This document shows positions 22,119 to 32,516 of a stretch of 64,000 nucleotides of DNA, piece by piece. Every line of letters starts with the position of its first letter. Within the stretch, counting starts at the first letter, position 1. Under the pieces are notes generated by a model. That model did no database searches and had not been told where the DNA came from. It saw nothing but the letters and a program-made list of their open reading frames with translations. The DNA is from Theocolax elegans (lineage: Eukaryota; Arthropoda; Insecta; Hymenoptera; Cerocephalidae), in NCBI GenBank assembly GCA_026168455.1, contig CM047427.1, forward strand, positions 11,499,505-11,563,504, given 5' to 3'. Both the position numbers and the translations under genes were made by a program.

Positions 22119-24961
22119 TTAAACAGGAAAATTATGATTAACTACGAAGCATTCAAAAAGATTTCCTGCTTTATTGCAAATATTTTCACCGTCTGCAATC
22201 AACCATAATAATTATTAATTCCATATTCTGAAATCATAATATAAATTACTTTTATTTTATAGAATAATAATTTCGACTTACCGACGTTCTTGCATTTTTG
22301 AACAACCGCATCGTACTGAGCAATGTTAACATTGGATTTCACTGCCATATTATGAGCAAGTTCAAAATCGAAGGTACCATCCGGACGTTGCTAAAACAAT
22401 TTTAAAGTTAGTTATTTATTCGTTTATTTAATAAATTTTACGGACTTTAAATCTTTTTACAAAATATAGTGAAAGAGAAACAACAAGATCACTTCTATTA
22501 TTCATAAAATTCATTATCATTTAATTCTGTTTATACACTGAGAAAATAAATAGTTGATTTAACAGAAATTTTGTAATTAAATGTGGACAACTATAAATTC
22601 CATTCAACAGAAAAACTATTTGTTAATGGTTTGAAGTTGAAAATGGCTTTTTTATAGGTTACATAACTAGTCCTTTAATTTTTTACCTTTTGTACTGATA
22701 GCTTCATGAATCCGCCACCCGAATTTTGCGAGCAGAAGTGGCGCTGCCGTCAGATAGGCAGAGTTCATATTCGACAATAATTATGGACATTTAAAGAAAT
22801 TAGAGTTTTTACCACACAAAATCAGAGTTGACCGCCATAGCTATTGATGTAATGATTAATTCGGGATTGCAAAAATTGTAATTACGAGAAAATTTAATTA
22901 GTAATTACTTTTTGGCTTAATAATTAAACTCCATATTAATTCGAAATTACTTTTCGACTGGGTATTGAAACTTCATTTAATTACAAATTACTTGTCAAAT
23001 GAGTAATTAAACTTTATTTTAATTCTTAATTACTTTTGTGCTGAGTAATTAATCTTTTTTTTAATTCTTAAATACTTTTGTACTGAGTAATTAAACTTAT
23101 TATAATTCTTAAATACTTATTTACTGAGTAATTAAAATTTATTTTAATTCTTAATTACTTATGTACTGAGTAATTAAACTTTATTTTAATTATTAATTAC
23201 TTTGTGCTGAGTAATTAAACTTTCTTTTAATTAATAATTACTTTGGGACTGAATAATTAATTAATTTTTAATTAATAAAAAATTTAGAACTGAGTAATTA
23301 AACGTTATTTAAATTAATAATTACATTTGAAATGAATAATTAAACTTTGTGATAATTACTAAATATTTTTTTATTGGGACTAAACTCCATGTCATTTTTA
23401 ATTATTATAAACGACTTTAGTTACTAACAGGGTTCTTACATTATACTTATAATAAGAGTGTCGGTTTTGGTCATAATGTAAGTAGTCACAATACTGTAAT
23501 TTACTATTACATATTTATTTATAAGATATACAATTTTTTTTACTGTGCAATTAAAATACTTACATTTTCGTGTACTGTGAAAAATAGCAATTTATTTATA
23601 ATGTTTTTTTTAATTAGCTCTGTACAAGACGCGTTTTTCAAAAATGTCATCTTTTAATCTATTATTAATTGCACTGTCCAGAAGCTCAGTACAAAGGTAA
23701 TTAAGAATTAAAAAAAGCTTCATTACTCAGTACACAAGTAATTAATAATTTAATAAAAGTTTAATTATTCAGTCCAAAAGTAATTATTAATTAAAATAAA
23801 GTTTAATTACTTAGTACAAAAGTAATTACTAATTAATGTAGGTATTGAATTAGAAAAGTAATTAATTATTTGCAACCCTGGATTAATTACACATTACTTA
23901 ACTGATTGAAAAATCAATATTTTCGACGAATAATAATAAGTACGAATCAATGTTGAGAATACACATCGAAGTCACTTCGTACTTATTACTATTCGTCGAA
24001 AATGCTGATTTTTCGATCAGCTAAGCAATAAATAATTAATCATTACATCAGTAGCTATGGCGCTTAACTCTGATTTTGTGTGTCAACATAATTATTGTCG
24101 AATATGAACTTAGCCTATCTGACGGCAGCGTCACTTCTGCTGGCAAATTTTCGGGTGACGGATTTGTGAAGCTATCAGTACAGACTTCCTTTAAGTCTCA
24201 AAACAAAAAAATGTCATTTTTATATTTGGGCTTGAACAATTTGATGAAAACGATACATAATTTATTGGGAAATAGTCATTCCTACTATTTTCGGGTATGC
24301 TCTACACAATGCAATTGTAAAAAAAATATAAATATTTTATTTTTGATTAATAATTAATAAATTAAAACAATAAAAGGGTTTCTTTTAAGCAGTTTTTTCA
24401 ATTAAAAATTACAGGGTGAAGGAATTTCAATTTTACTGTCGCAAATATGACGCAGTAGTGCTTAACTACTGAGTATTTTCTACTTATTAAATAAATTTTT
24501 TATTTGGCCATTTATTTATTTAATAATTTATTAAATGTAACTATTCAAACTAACTTACCAGTTTCATATGTTTGAGAACGCATGATCCAAAGCAATCGAA
24601 TTGGTCATCGCGATTGATCTCTCCACCCGCGAGAGCATCATCGATTATCTCTGAGAATTTGAATTTGTCAAATACAAAAAATTAATCTAATCCTAATATC
24701 TTGTTAAAATATTAATTCATAGAAAACTTACTTTCGTCAATACCAATTTCAGCTATACAAAGTGTCTTTCCTGTATGTAATTGGTATTTGTGGTCTAAGT
24801 GCAAAGCTCGCTTAAAATAAACGTAATATATTTATAATAAATACTTTCAATTTAATACAGAATTAAATAATATAATGCAGTAACTATTTTATTTTTTTAT
24901 AACAACAAACCGTAAAGGTTAAAATGATGCAGAACGTTAAGCCAATGATGAACGTCTTCAT
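22119..24961 (-). CDS. Odorant-binding protein gene C (classical six-cysteine OBP)
   Basis: Exons, minus strand: 24961-24911, 24810-24732, 24650-24559, 22390-22282, 22192-22119 (51, 79, 92, 109, 74 nt) encode 134 aa with intron phases 0,1,0,1. The signal peptide is MKTFIIGLTFCIILTFT. The six cysteines are TLCIAE, DCFGSC (C2-x3-C3), QKCKNV, NICNK and FECF (C5-x8-C6). Exon 4 encodes QRPDGTFDFELAHNM, almost identical to gene D, so C and D are recent paralogues. The product is a secreted small-molecule carrier; its ligand cannot be read from sequence. Intron 3 (about 2.2 kb) holds a palindromic element. All splice junctions are GT-AG. The exon 2/3 junction was chosen because the alternative acceptor gives an early stop. 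Confidence 0.9.
22697..24183. mobile_element. Fold-back element in gene C intron 3 with internal AATTACTTTTG-type repeats
   Basis: The left end GTACTGATAGCTTCATGAAT and inverted right end GTGAAGCTATCAGTAC match over roughly 150 bp, including AGTGGCGCTGCCGTCAGATA versus its inverse. Inside, a roughly 55-60 bp degenerate unit (ACTGAGTAATTAAACTTTAT) repeats about eight times at 22900-23390 and appears inverted at 23685-23880. Non-coding. Confidence 0.7.
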
Positions 24962-25052
24962 GTTTTGTAATTTTGTATTATTCTTTTTTTAAAGTATACC
25001 GTTAATAGTTCGAATTTTAGTAACGGCCAAACTATTTCCAAACAATCTTCAT

Positions 25053-25062
25053 CCTTTTTATA
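25053..25062 (-). promoter_or_regulatory. TATA box of OBP gene C
   Basis: TATAAAAAGG on the minus strand, about 90 bp upstream of the ATG. The same motif and nearby sequence are found before gene D. Confidence 0.6.
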
Positions 25063-25739
25063 TTCGTTGATTATGTTTATATATTTACGATTCGGTTAAT
25101 TAGTTTGACTTGTTTGTCATTCAGATACATATTTACGATTTGATAAATTATTTCATTGCGATGTTACATTTATTTATCAAAGTGTATTGATATATATATC
25201 TTCATATATTATATAGTTATAACAAAAAATCTGGAGCTCAGGCCCTTCACCTCCCTCCACTCCCCTCCATCACCCCTCACACTGGGCTTGAACCAGATGG
25301 CTTGCATTAAAATGACAAAGAAAATTGGAAGTGGCATTGGATTCCTTATTACTTTATGATGAAAAAACCGTTCGAATAGAAATCCTAGCTGATTTTGTTT
25401 CGAAAATATGCATACTTTTCACTTTTTACATAGTTTATTTCGAATTCTTGTAAGAAAATTACTTTTTAGCACTTGCATACGCATACGCACTCGTGCATAC
25501 CAATAATCACACACACACACTCACACAACGTACATGTGTATACGTATAACAAATATTATACTATGTCCACATTAGATAATAATTAACTTATGCTCATTAA
25601 CCTTTTTGAATATTTAATTACGTTAACGGTCACTAGATGGCGTATACTCAATTTCTGATTCTCGACAGTTAAAAATCATCAATTGTAGCTACAAATATGA
25701 GAATAATATTTTGAAAAATTCAAATTATGCAAATTTTTT

Positions 25740-27600
25740 TTGGATTCATTGATACTTACTTTAATTGCTGCAAATAAAAGTGTACCATTGAGAATGAATA
25801 ATCTATCACATTTGGACCACACGTGTGATCATGAGGAGAATAGAGTAAAAATTGTTTTTAAAGGTCGTTCACATTCAGAGTTTTCAATAACTGTGAAAAT
25901 TTACTATTTGAAAAAAAAGTATATCAATAATGGATTTGATACTACCAATTCTATGTTTTCTTCAGGTATCTGCGTTTCTTGTAGACCTATAATTGGTGAG
26001 CAAGACAACGATAATTCAAAAAGACCTCTTCCAAAAATGCCTAACTACGAAAAAATGCATTTAAGTAAAGGAACTAGGAATAAAACGATGTACAATTGTT
26101 ACATATGTTCAGCTGCACGTTTCAAGCTCACACAAAAGCTATTAAGTGTAAAGGTAAAAAACATATATGTTCCTCTTTGATCGATCAAAATAATAGCCTT
26201 AACAATACCAATGTAGAGATGCTACAATCACCCAGTGAGAAAAGTACGGCTCCTTCTAAAAGTTCGATTGATATTTGCAATTTTTGTTTACAAAAAATAG
26301 GTAAGGGAAACAGACATATTTTTCGAGGCCTTTTTTCTTCCAATGCTCGTGATAATGCTTTAGAATTCGTTGAAAAATTACCTGAGAAACAACAAAACCA
26401 GCTTGTTTCAACCATTTTAAAAAAAAGAAAAAGTGATGATAATTTGAATGATACTATTTTACTAAACACATCAGGCGCTAAATTAAAAGTCACTATTAAT
26501 AAGAAAGTTCAGGAAAATGTAGTTTTTACAGCTGAGGGCTTAGACATGTTTCAATCGACTTCAGGGCTGACAAGAAATCATATGAAGAAAATGACTAATT
26601 TTATCCTAGTTTCTGCTGGAAGAAAGGCCATTCCTAAAAATTACACTCAACATATGAAAATGTTCACAAAAAAGATTATTGTAAATTTGAAACCTCTAAA
26701 GAAGGAATTGTAAAGAGACCTATCGTCTATGCTAATGCCACAGAACTTTTAGAATTGCTCTATGACAAACGCAATATTGATTTGACTAATGCTGATATTA
26801 AAATAAAATTGATGGTAGATGGCGGAAAAGGTTTCTTTAAACTTTCATTATTAGTTATAACAGATGAAGATAATCACAATCAAAACAACAAAAGAGCTTC
26901 GTACTTTGAAGCTGGATGCGTAGCAAAAAAACACAATTATAATAGCGTGTATCGATAAATTTTACTGGCAATTGTGCCGAAGATAAAAGGGGCGTATGAA
27001 AACTTAAATACTTTATTTGAGTTAACATAGGTGAATCAGATGCCTTATAAATTCATCGCAGATTTTAAGCTTTTATTAATTGTTATTGGACAACAAATTG
27101 CATCAGCCACGTATCCTTGTCCCTATACTTAAAGTGGACTACAACCACGCAATTCGAAGCAATTAAATAGCGAAGAATTCAACAGTGATTCGAATAATGA
27201 TGTTATTATTTTAAAAACATTCAGAGATTTGACGCAAGACTATTTAAAATTCAAAAGCGTAGAGAAAAAAAACTAGCAAGGGAATTTCACAGTATGGTTA
27301 ATTACCTTTTTTTGGTAGCAGAAGGAGATGAAGAAGATGCCAATATGTACGTTTTTGAGAAGTACCCTCTTCCGGAATTGCATATGGTGAAATTTTCGAG
27401 GGTAACGCATGCAGAATGCTCATAAAAAATGTTGATGGATTAAACGACCCTGAAATTTATAAACAAGGTGGACCTTTTCGTTTGTAGCTTTTCATTGCGA
27501 CGCTTAAGGCAATGAATAAAAATGTAGAAACTTACTTTCCTACAAAAAAAAGGCTACTACGAACGAACTGGATAAAAAATTTAAGAGAATTACGCACAGG
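25740..27600 (+). pseudogene. Decayed transposon protein, unclassified family
   Basis: Reading frames at 25740-26180, 26096-26713 and 26755-26958 form a broken protein. Features in order: CPYC-like cysteine pairs (CVSCRPII; NCYICSAARFK; ICNFCLQKIGKGNRHIF), consistent with N-terminal zinc-binding sites; a basic middle; then KIKLMVDGGKGFFKLSLLVI, where a conserved aspartate precedes glycines, and a late segment around YPLPELHMVKFSRVTHAECS. I recall similar D-G-G-x-G-F-x-K and P-L-P-E-L-H motifs in unnamed insect and cnidarian transposon proteins but cannot name the family. Frameshifts and stops throughout. Confidence 0.5.
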
Positions 27601-27607
27601 TTTTGAT

Positions 27608-27860
27608 AGGTTTAGATAGATAGATAGATAGATAATATTTATTGTCCAAGGACTCAAGGTCCTAATTGGCCAAAGCCATACAGGAATAAAATAAATTACA
27701 GAGACAAACATGCGTAGAGAATTAACCCATTACAAACCGGACAGAAGTCCGGTGGGTCACGCAGTAAGAACTATTCTAACCCTTAAATAATAAATAACAC
27801 ATAAAAAGAACAAAAAATAAATAAAATAAAAATAAAAATAAAAATAATAATAAGATAGAG
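27608..27860 (-). mobile_element. Non-LTR retrotransposon 3' end with GATA-type tail
   Basis: On the minus strand the sequence GACCTTGAGTCCTTGGACAA is followed by TAAATATT and a TATC microsatellite (27618-27637 as seen on plus). This is the usual 3' end of certain CR1/Jockey-like elements. It is inserted in the transposon above. Confidence 0.5.
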
Positions 27861-28412
27861 AGTGTCGAAGACATTAAAAATCCATGTGCTTTTAGATCAT
27901 TTGATGGATGGCCTTCTGTACTTAAGCAATGATGACTTGGGCATATGGTCTAAGCAAGCGGGTGAATCCATTCATCGAGAATTCTCGATGTATTGAGAAA
28001 GAAACAAAATAAACGCTATTAACGATCCATCATTCGTAGAGCGTTTATTTAAAGCAGTGGTAACGTTTTCTTCCCAGTACTTGTAAACATTTATTACTAT
28101 AAATGGGACAATTTAGTTATATGCGTGTACGTATAGTGGATTAAGACTATAGGGGAGACCATTTTAAAAAAACACACCGTGATATTTATCTTATCGATAG
28201 TGTGGAAATAATATGTATATATTAAATCTATACTATATCTTATGAAGAGATAAACTACGTAAAAAGTGAAAAGTATGCATATTTTCGAAACAGGATCAGC
28301 TAGGATTTCTATTCGAACGGCTTTTTCATCATAAAGTAATAAGGAATCAAATGCCACTTCCAGTTTTCTTTGTCATTTCAATGCAACCCATCTCTGGTTC
28401 AAGCCCAGTGTG

Positions 28413-29530
28413 CCATCCACTACACCCGCCACCTGACCCTTCAATTTTTAAGGTAAATTCGTTTAAAATAAACATCTTTTTGATTGTTACAATTATCTCC
28501 TCAGCTCCCTCTATCTCCCACCACCACCCTCTACCTTCCTCCGCCTCCCTCCACCTCCCTCCAACAGATTCTCCACTACACCCTCCACCCAACCCTCTAC
28601 CGTAACAACTCGTTGTATTATAAAAATCACGTTACTGAAACTATACTGCAACCGAAGTATAATTGTTAAAATTACACGATTTAAAGGATTTGGAAGATTT
28701 ATGTCACTATATACTTTATCACATACGGTATTAGTTATTCATTCATTTGGTATTTCAAATGATTTAATTTTTCCTTCTCCCTATTTTAATAATAAAGAAG
28801 AAAATTTTATATTATTTGATAAACTTAAAACGCTATTTTTAGAAAGAAGATATAAAAGTACAATTTTAAGCTACTAGAACTGTTAAAAAATTACTTAACA
28901 AAATGAGAAAGTCAATAGTTATCATAAGAGTTGATGTTATTAATAAAAACTTTATTAATTAAAGAAAAATTAATTGTTATACTACAATTTAAACAAAATT
29001 ACGTCAGTTTTGTTTGAAAAATTGCGAAACCTTCATTGAATAAAATGAAAAATCGTTACGTTGGTAATGCAGATTTGTTTACAAAAATGAAGATAAAATT
29101 TTATTGTAATTCAATTATACTTACATTCAAATTTTATTTAAGTTAAGTTCAAGTATATCGCCAAGTCATCAAATTATTTATATTTCATTTACTAATTAAA
29201 TTTTAATTAAATATTTTTCATTCACTACATTATTTCACTTTTAGACATTTTTAGACTTTTAAGAAATTTTCTTCGTACTATAATTTGCTGTTTGCACTAA
29301 CGTGTTAACCTCTAACGTAAACAATTCTGAATTGCTGCAATCGATTATGTATATATATACATATATACATAAAGTTTAAAATATCTGAAACATCTATTCA
29401 AGTAACCTATTTTTTTAGTTCTTATTGTCATTTTATTAAATGTCTTACATTTTATACTTCTTTTATAAATCAAAGTTTTGACAAAATTTTATTATATTAC
29501 AAAATATGTAGTAACATTTGTTCTTAAAAT
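28413..29530. other. Pyrimidine-rich tract and AT-rich spacer
   Basis: 28430-28605 is C/T-rich low-complexity sequence (CTCCCTCCACCTCCC). 28610-29530 is AT-rich with no recognisable gene. Confidence 0.5.
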
Positions 29531-29880
29531 ATGGAAAAAAAATATATTTTTGTTTGTCCAATATGTTGTAAACGATTCATAAAAAACATTTTTTATCAGT
29601 GCATAAAGAAAAAAATCATCAATTAAAAAATATACTATATTGTGATATATATGGCTTAATAATAAAAACTAAAACTCCTTTTAAAAGACATCTTTCAGAG
29701 TGTCATAATAATATTCAAATATACAAATGTAGTATTTGTAAAGCATCGTATAAAAGATTTAACAATTTAGTTTGGCATATGCTTAATCACGGCTCTAACA
29801 AAACTACATTTGTCCTATTTGTGGTAAAAATTATAGAAGTGATTTACTAAAAAAAACATTCAAAATTACACGTATAATAA
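29531..29880 (+). pseudogene. Broken C2H2 zinc-finger gene fragment
   Basis: From ATG at 29531, MEKKYIFVCPICCKRFIKN begins a C2H2 finger whose histidine half (LSVHKEKNHQLKN) is in another frame, so a frameshift lies near 29590. A second finger has lost a cysteine (YCDIYG with FKRHLSECH). A third is complete: YKCSICKASYKRFNNLVWHM plus LNH. A fourth, ICPICGKNYRSDLLKK, is again in a shifted frame. So four fingers with two frameshifts: a decayed zinc-finger gene or transposon-borne piece. DNA binding would be the ancestral role; no intact product is possible as written. Confidence 0.65.
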
Positions 29881-29944
29881 GTAAAATAATACAATAGTTT
29901 AAATATAACTTTATAAAAAAAATTAAAAATCCTCTTATAGAATT

Positions 29945-30362
29945 ATGAATAAGCGCAAATCAACCGGCAACACTAGTGCACAACAATGCAACAGTGAAAA
30001 GAATAATCGATGTATACCGTTTTCGAGTAAGTACCGACTATTTAAAAACTAAAATAAAAATTGGAGACAAGTCTGCGTAAGTATTGATTTATATATACGA
30101 AACTTTCTTGAATTCTTTGTTGATTCTTTGTTGAATTCTTATTAAGTTAATGTAAATAAATAACTATTTTTATTTTATATAGATTTGTCGTTGGTTACAT
30201 TGATGAAATTTTCAAGCAGGAAACGTTTACAAACAAATTAACTAATACTGAATTCAAAATTTTTAAATTTATTCTGAATTACAACGACGGAACTTAAGTA
30301 CAATGTAATATTTTTGACAATAATATTCAAAATTTTATTACTCAAATTAAAGTAAACGAGGT
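29945..30362 (+). pseudogene. Possible OB-fold (RPA-like) protein remnant with one intron
   Basis: Starts MNKRKSTGNTSAQQCNSEKN. A shifted frame gives VSTDYLKTKIKIGDKS, then a GTAAGT donor near 30089 and an acceptor (TATATAG) at 30182. The reading continues as VVGYIDEIFKQETFTNKLTN and FKIFKFILNYNDGT, then a stop, and VQCNIFDNNIQNFITQIKVN in the same register beyond it. The order resembles an OB-fold of the replication-protein-A type (G-x-I, then N-x-F-x-F, then Q-C-x-I-F-D/W-D). The frameshift and stop suggest a pseudogene. Function is inference only. Confidence 0.4.
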
Positions 30363-30589
30363 AAATAAAATTCTATTTTACTTTCACCTCTCTCTCTCCT
30401 TCTCTTCTTCTTTTTTGCTTTCTGTTCGCGTTTTTTTACTACTTTGATCTACTTTGATCCATTTTCACGTCATATGATACATTATCCTCCATCTTGTTGT
30501 TTATTGCTTAAACGTAGATTTCAAAACAAAACTTTCTAAACTTACTCTGTTAACTCTTGCTCTGTAAATATTACAATTGTTTTATTATA

Positions 30590-31290
30590 ATAGTGAGCAT
30601 ACACACTCTCACACAGAAGTGTCGGAGGCAATCTCTGTGGTGATCGGGCCAAATGTGGTATTTTCTGAGAGTATAAAGCTTAGAAGGTCCTGTGGAGGCA
30701 CCCAGATGACCAGAGTCCTTCTTCTCGCTGGGGCAGCAAAGAAGCTGCTACAGAATGGGAAGCTACGGATAAGCTGGATAAATTGTAGGATTCGACTTCG
30801 CGATGCAGCCTCGCATTGTTACCAATGTCACGAGGTCGAGCACATCGTAAAGGAATACGAAAGTGCCTTCGACCAGTCATAGCACTGTTTCCGGTGCTGT
30901 CAAGATGACCAGAAAGCAGTAGATTGCTCGGCAAATAAGAACACAGCCGCGCCTGAGTTGCAGCACCTGTCAGAAATGGCTAGGGTGCTCTAAATCAATC
31001 TAAACCACTGTGATGTCGTCCAGGATCTGCTGCCGCAGTTGGCTAGAGAAGAACAGGCTGACATTGTCATTGAGAAGGTCAAGGATCTTACCGAATTGAA
31101 TTGGGTGAGTGATACCATTGACAGAACGACCATCTGGGTATGTGGAAACCACTATGTATCCGGAAAATAGCCACTCTCCTTCCCAATTTTATCTGGGTGG
31201 AAGTGGCGGGTAGACGAATTGTATTTCCCACCCAGTGACAACATTGACGAGTTCCTGGGATTCCTTCATGCCATTTTCACCAGTGCATCT
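30590..31290 (+). pseudogene. Non-LTR retrotransposon ORF1 end and ORF2 start (R1/I-like)
   Basis: The plus-strand frame has MTRVLLLAGAAKKLLQNGKL and RDAASHCYQCHEVEH, then (after a stop) HCFRCCQDDQKAVDCS: degenerate CCHC zinc knuckles at the end of a gag-like ORF1. Soon after comes INLNHCDVVQDLLPQLARE, which matches the start of the ORF2 endonuclease domain in R1-type elements (usually LQINLNHC). The rest of the endonuclease, TTIWVCGNHYVSG, is corrupted. Much more GC-rich than its surroundings. 5'- and 3'-truncated and dead. Confidence 0.75.
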
Positions 31291-31299
31291 CTATTTTAA

Positions 31300-31745
31300 A
31301 TCTCTATTTTAACTCTAAATTTCTTAATTTGGAGCAAAGTTATGAAAAAAATTAGAAATTGAAGAAATTTTAACTAAAACTTAATATGAAAAATTTATTG
31401 TTTTTATGGCCTAAAATTCTTCAATTTCTTATTTTTTTCATAACTTTGCACCAAATGGAGCACTTTTAGCTCCATTTTTTTCAAATTATATCTACTTGAA
31501 CTCAACATTCTCATGGTTTTTGGTTTGAGTGTCTATCTCCATTTATTTTTGAGTTATAAGCAATTAAAGTGGAAATAATTTGCATTGAAATTATTGTTAG
31601 ATGTCGAATAACTTTTTTGCAAAAATGGCCATTGACAAGTAATAACTTTGTTTCCTTCATATTTTTACATTACAACAGATATACCAAAGATAGGATAAGA
31701 TTCGTTTTTCAGAGGTTAAGTACTCCCCTTGTTAGTGAATTTGTA
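31300..31745. mobile_element. MITE copy, GTACTCCCCTTGTTA family
   Basis: A central palindrome (GGAGCAAAGTTATGAAAAAA versus TTTTTCATAACTTTGCACC) is followed by TTGGTTTGAGTGTCTATCTC and the family's right end GAGGTTAAGTACTCCCCTTG. Left end not clearly present. Confidence 0.6.
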
Positions 31746-32516
31746 TCGCAAGTATTGAATATACCTATAATTTGAAAATAATCAGCCTTCAGAGTGCAAT
31801 GAAATTGTACCGGAAAATTACCGAAGAAAATTACGTTGTACCAAAAGAATAATTATTTTCCATTGTTTTAGAAGAATAATTAATTCGTAGCTTTAGTACA
31901 ACTGCTATTTACAAATTTCTTTAAAAGTTAAATTTATTTATTTAATTGTTGTAAATTAATATCTTCATACCATTTTAACCTCAAAATCCCAATTTCATTT
32001 CAGATTTTGAGGTTCTAATGCTATAAAATATCGTATAAAACTATTGTCGAAGATGTTTTTTACCTTTCTCGAGAAAGGTAGAAAACCATCTCCCACAACA
32101 GTGTCATTAATATATATACTATTAAATATTTGGAAGTAAGGCAACATAAGTTAAATAATTACTTAGTTTAACTATTTTTATTTTTTATTACCCCCGAGAA
32201 ACTGATAAACGCGCCTGATAAATATAAAGACATGATTTAAATAAGAATCACAACACAGTTTTATTTGACTGATTGTGTTAAGTTTCTCTTTGTTCGTTTA
32301 AATGGACATTCATAAAGTACAAATAGAAACAAATATACAAAAATTATTTGTTATTGTTTAATGCGTATATTATTATAATAAATATATATGTTTTGTTCGT
32401 TGAATATTCCATCCTTATGAAACGGAATCTATACAGTAAATATATATTAATTCATGACATACCGTATTAGTATATATTTACTGTAGATTCCAAATTGTTC
32501 GTTGAATATTCCATCC

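Larger units (their letters stand above)
25281..28412 (+). mobile_element. DNA transposon with about 165-bp TIRs and decayed ORF
   Basis: The left arm 25281-25443 (CACTGGGCTTGAACCAGATG ... CACTTTTTACATAGTTTAT) is matched by an inverted arm at about 28246-28412. Between them is a broken plus-strand protein-coding region. A poly-pyrimidine tract flanks each arm outside. The arrangement shows a DNA transposon of about 3.1 kb, later hit by a non-LTR insertion (27608-27860). Superfamily not assigned. Confidence 0.65.

Noticed and set aside
22900..23390. CRISPR-like or satellite array (ACTGAGTAATTAAAC units)
   Set aside because: Units are degenerate, contiguous and lie inside an inverted-repeat element in an eukaryotic intron; no unique spacers.
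24076..24357. 93-residue frame in gene C intron 3
   Set aside because: Lies across the right inverted repeat of the fold-back element; the paired arm does not keep the frame open.
28347..28605. Proline/serine-rich or glycine-rich frames
   Set aside because: Low-complexity pyrimidine tract and TIR sequence read as protein.
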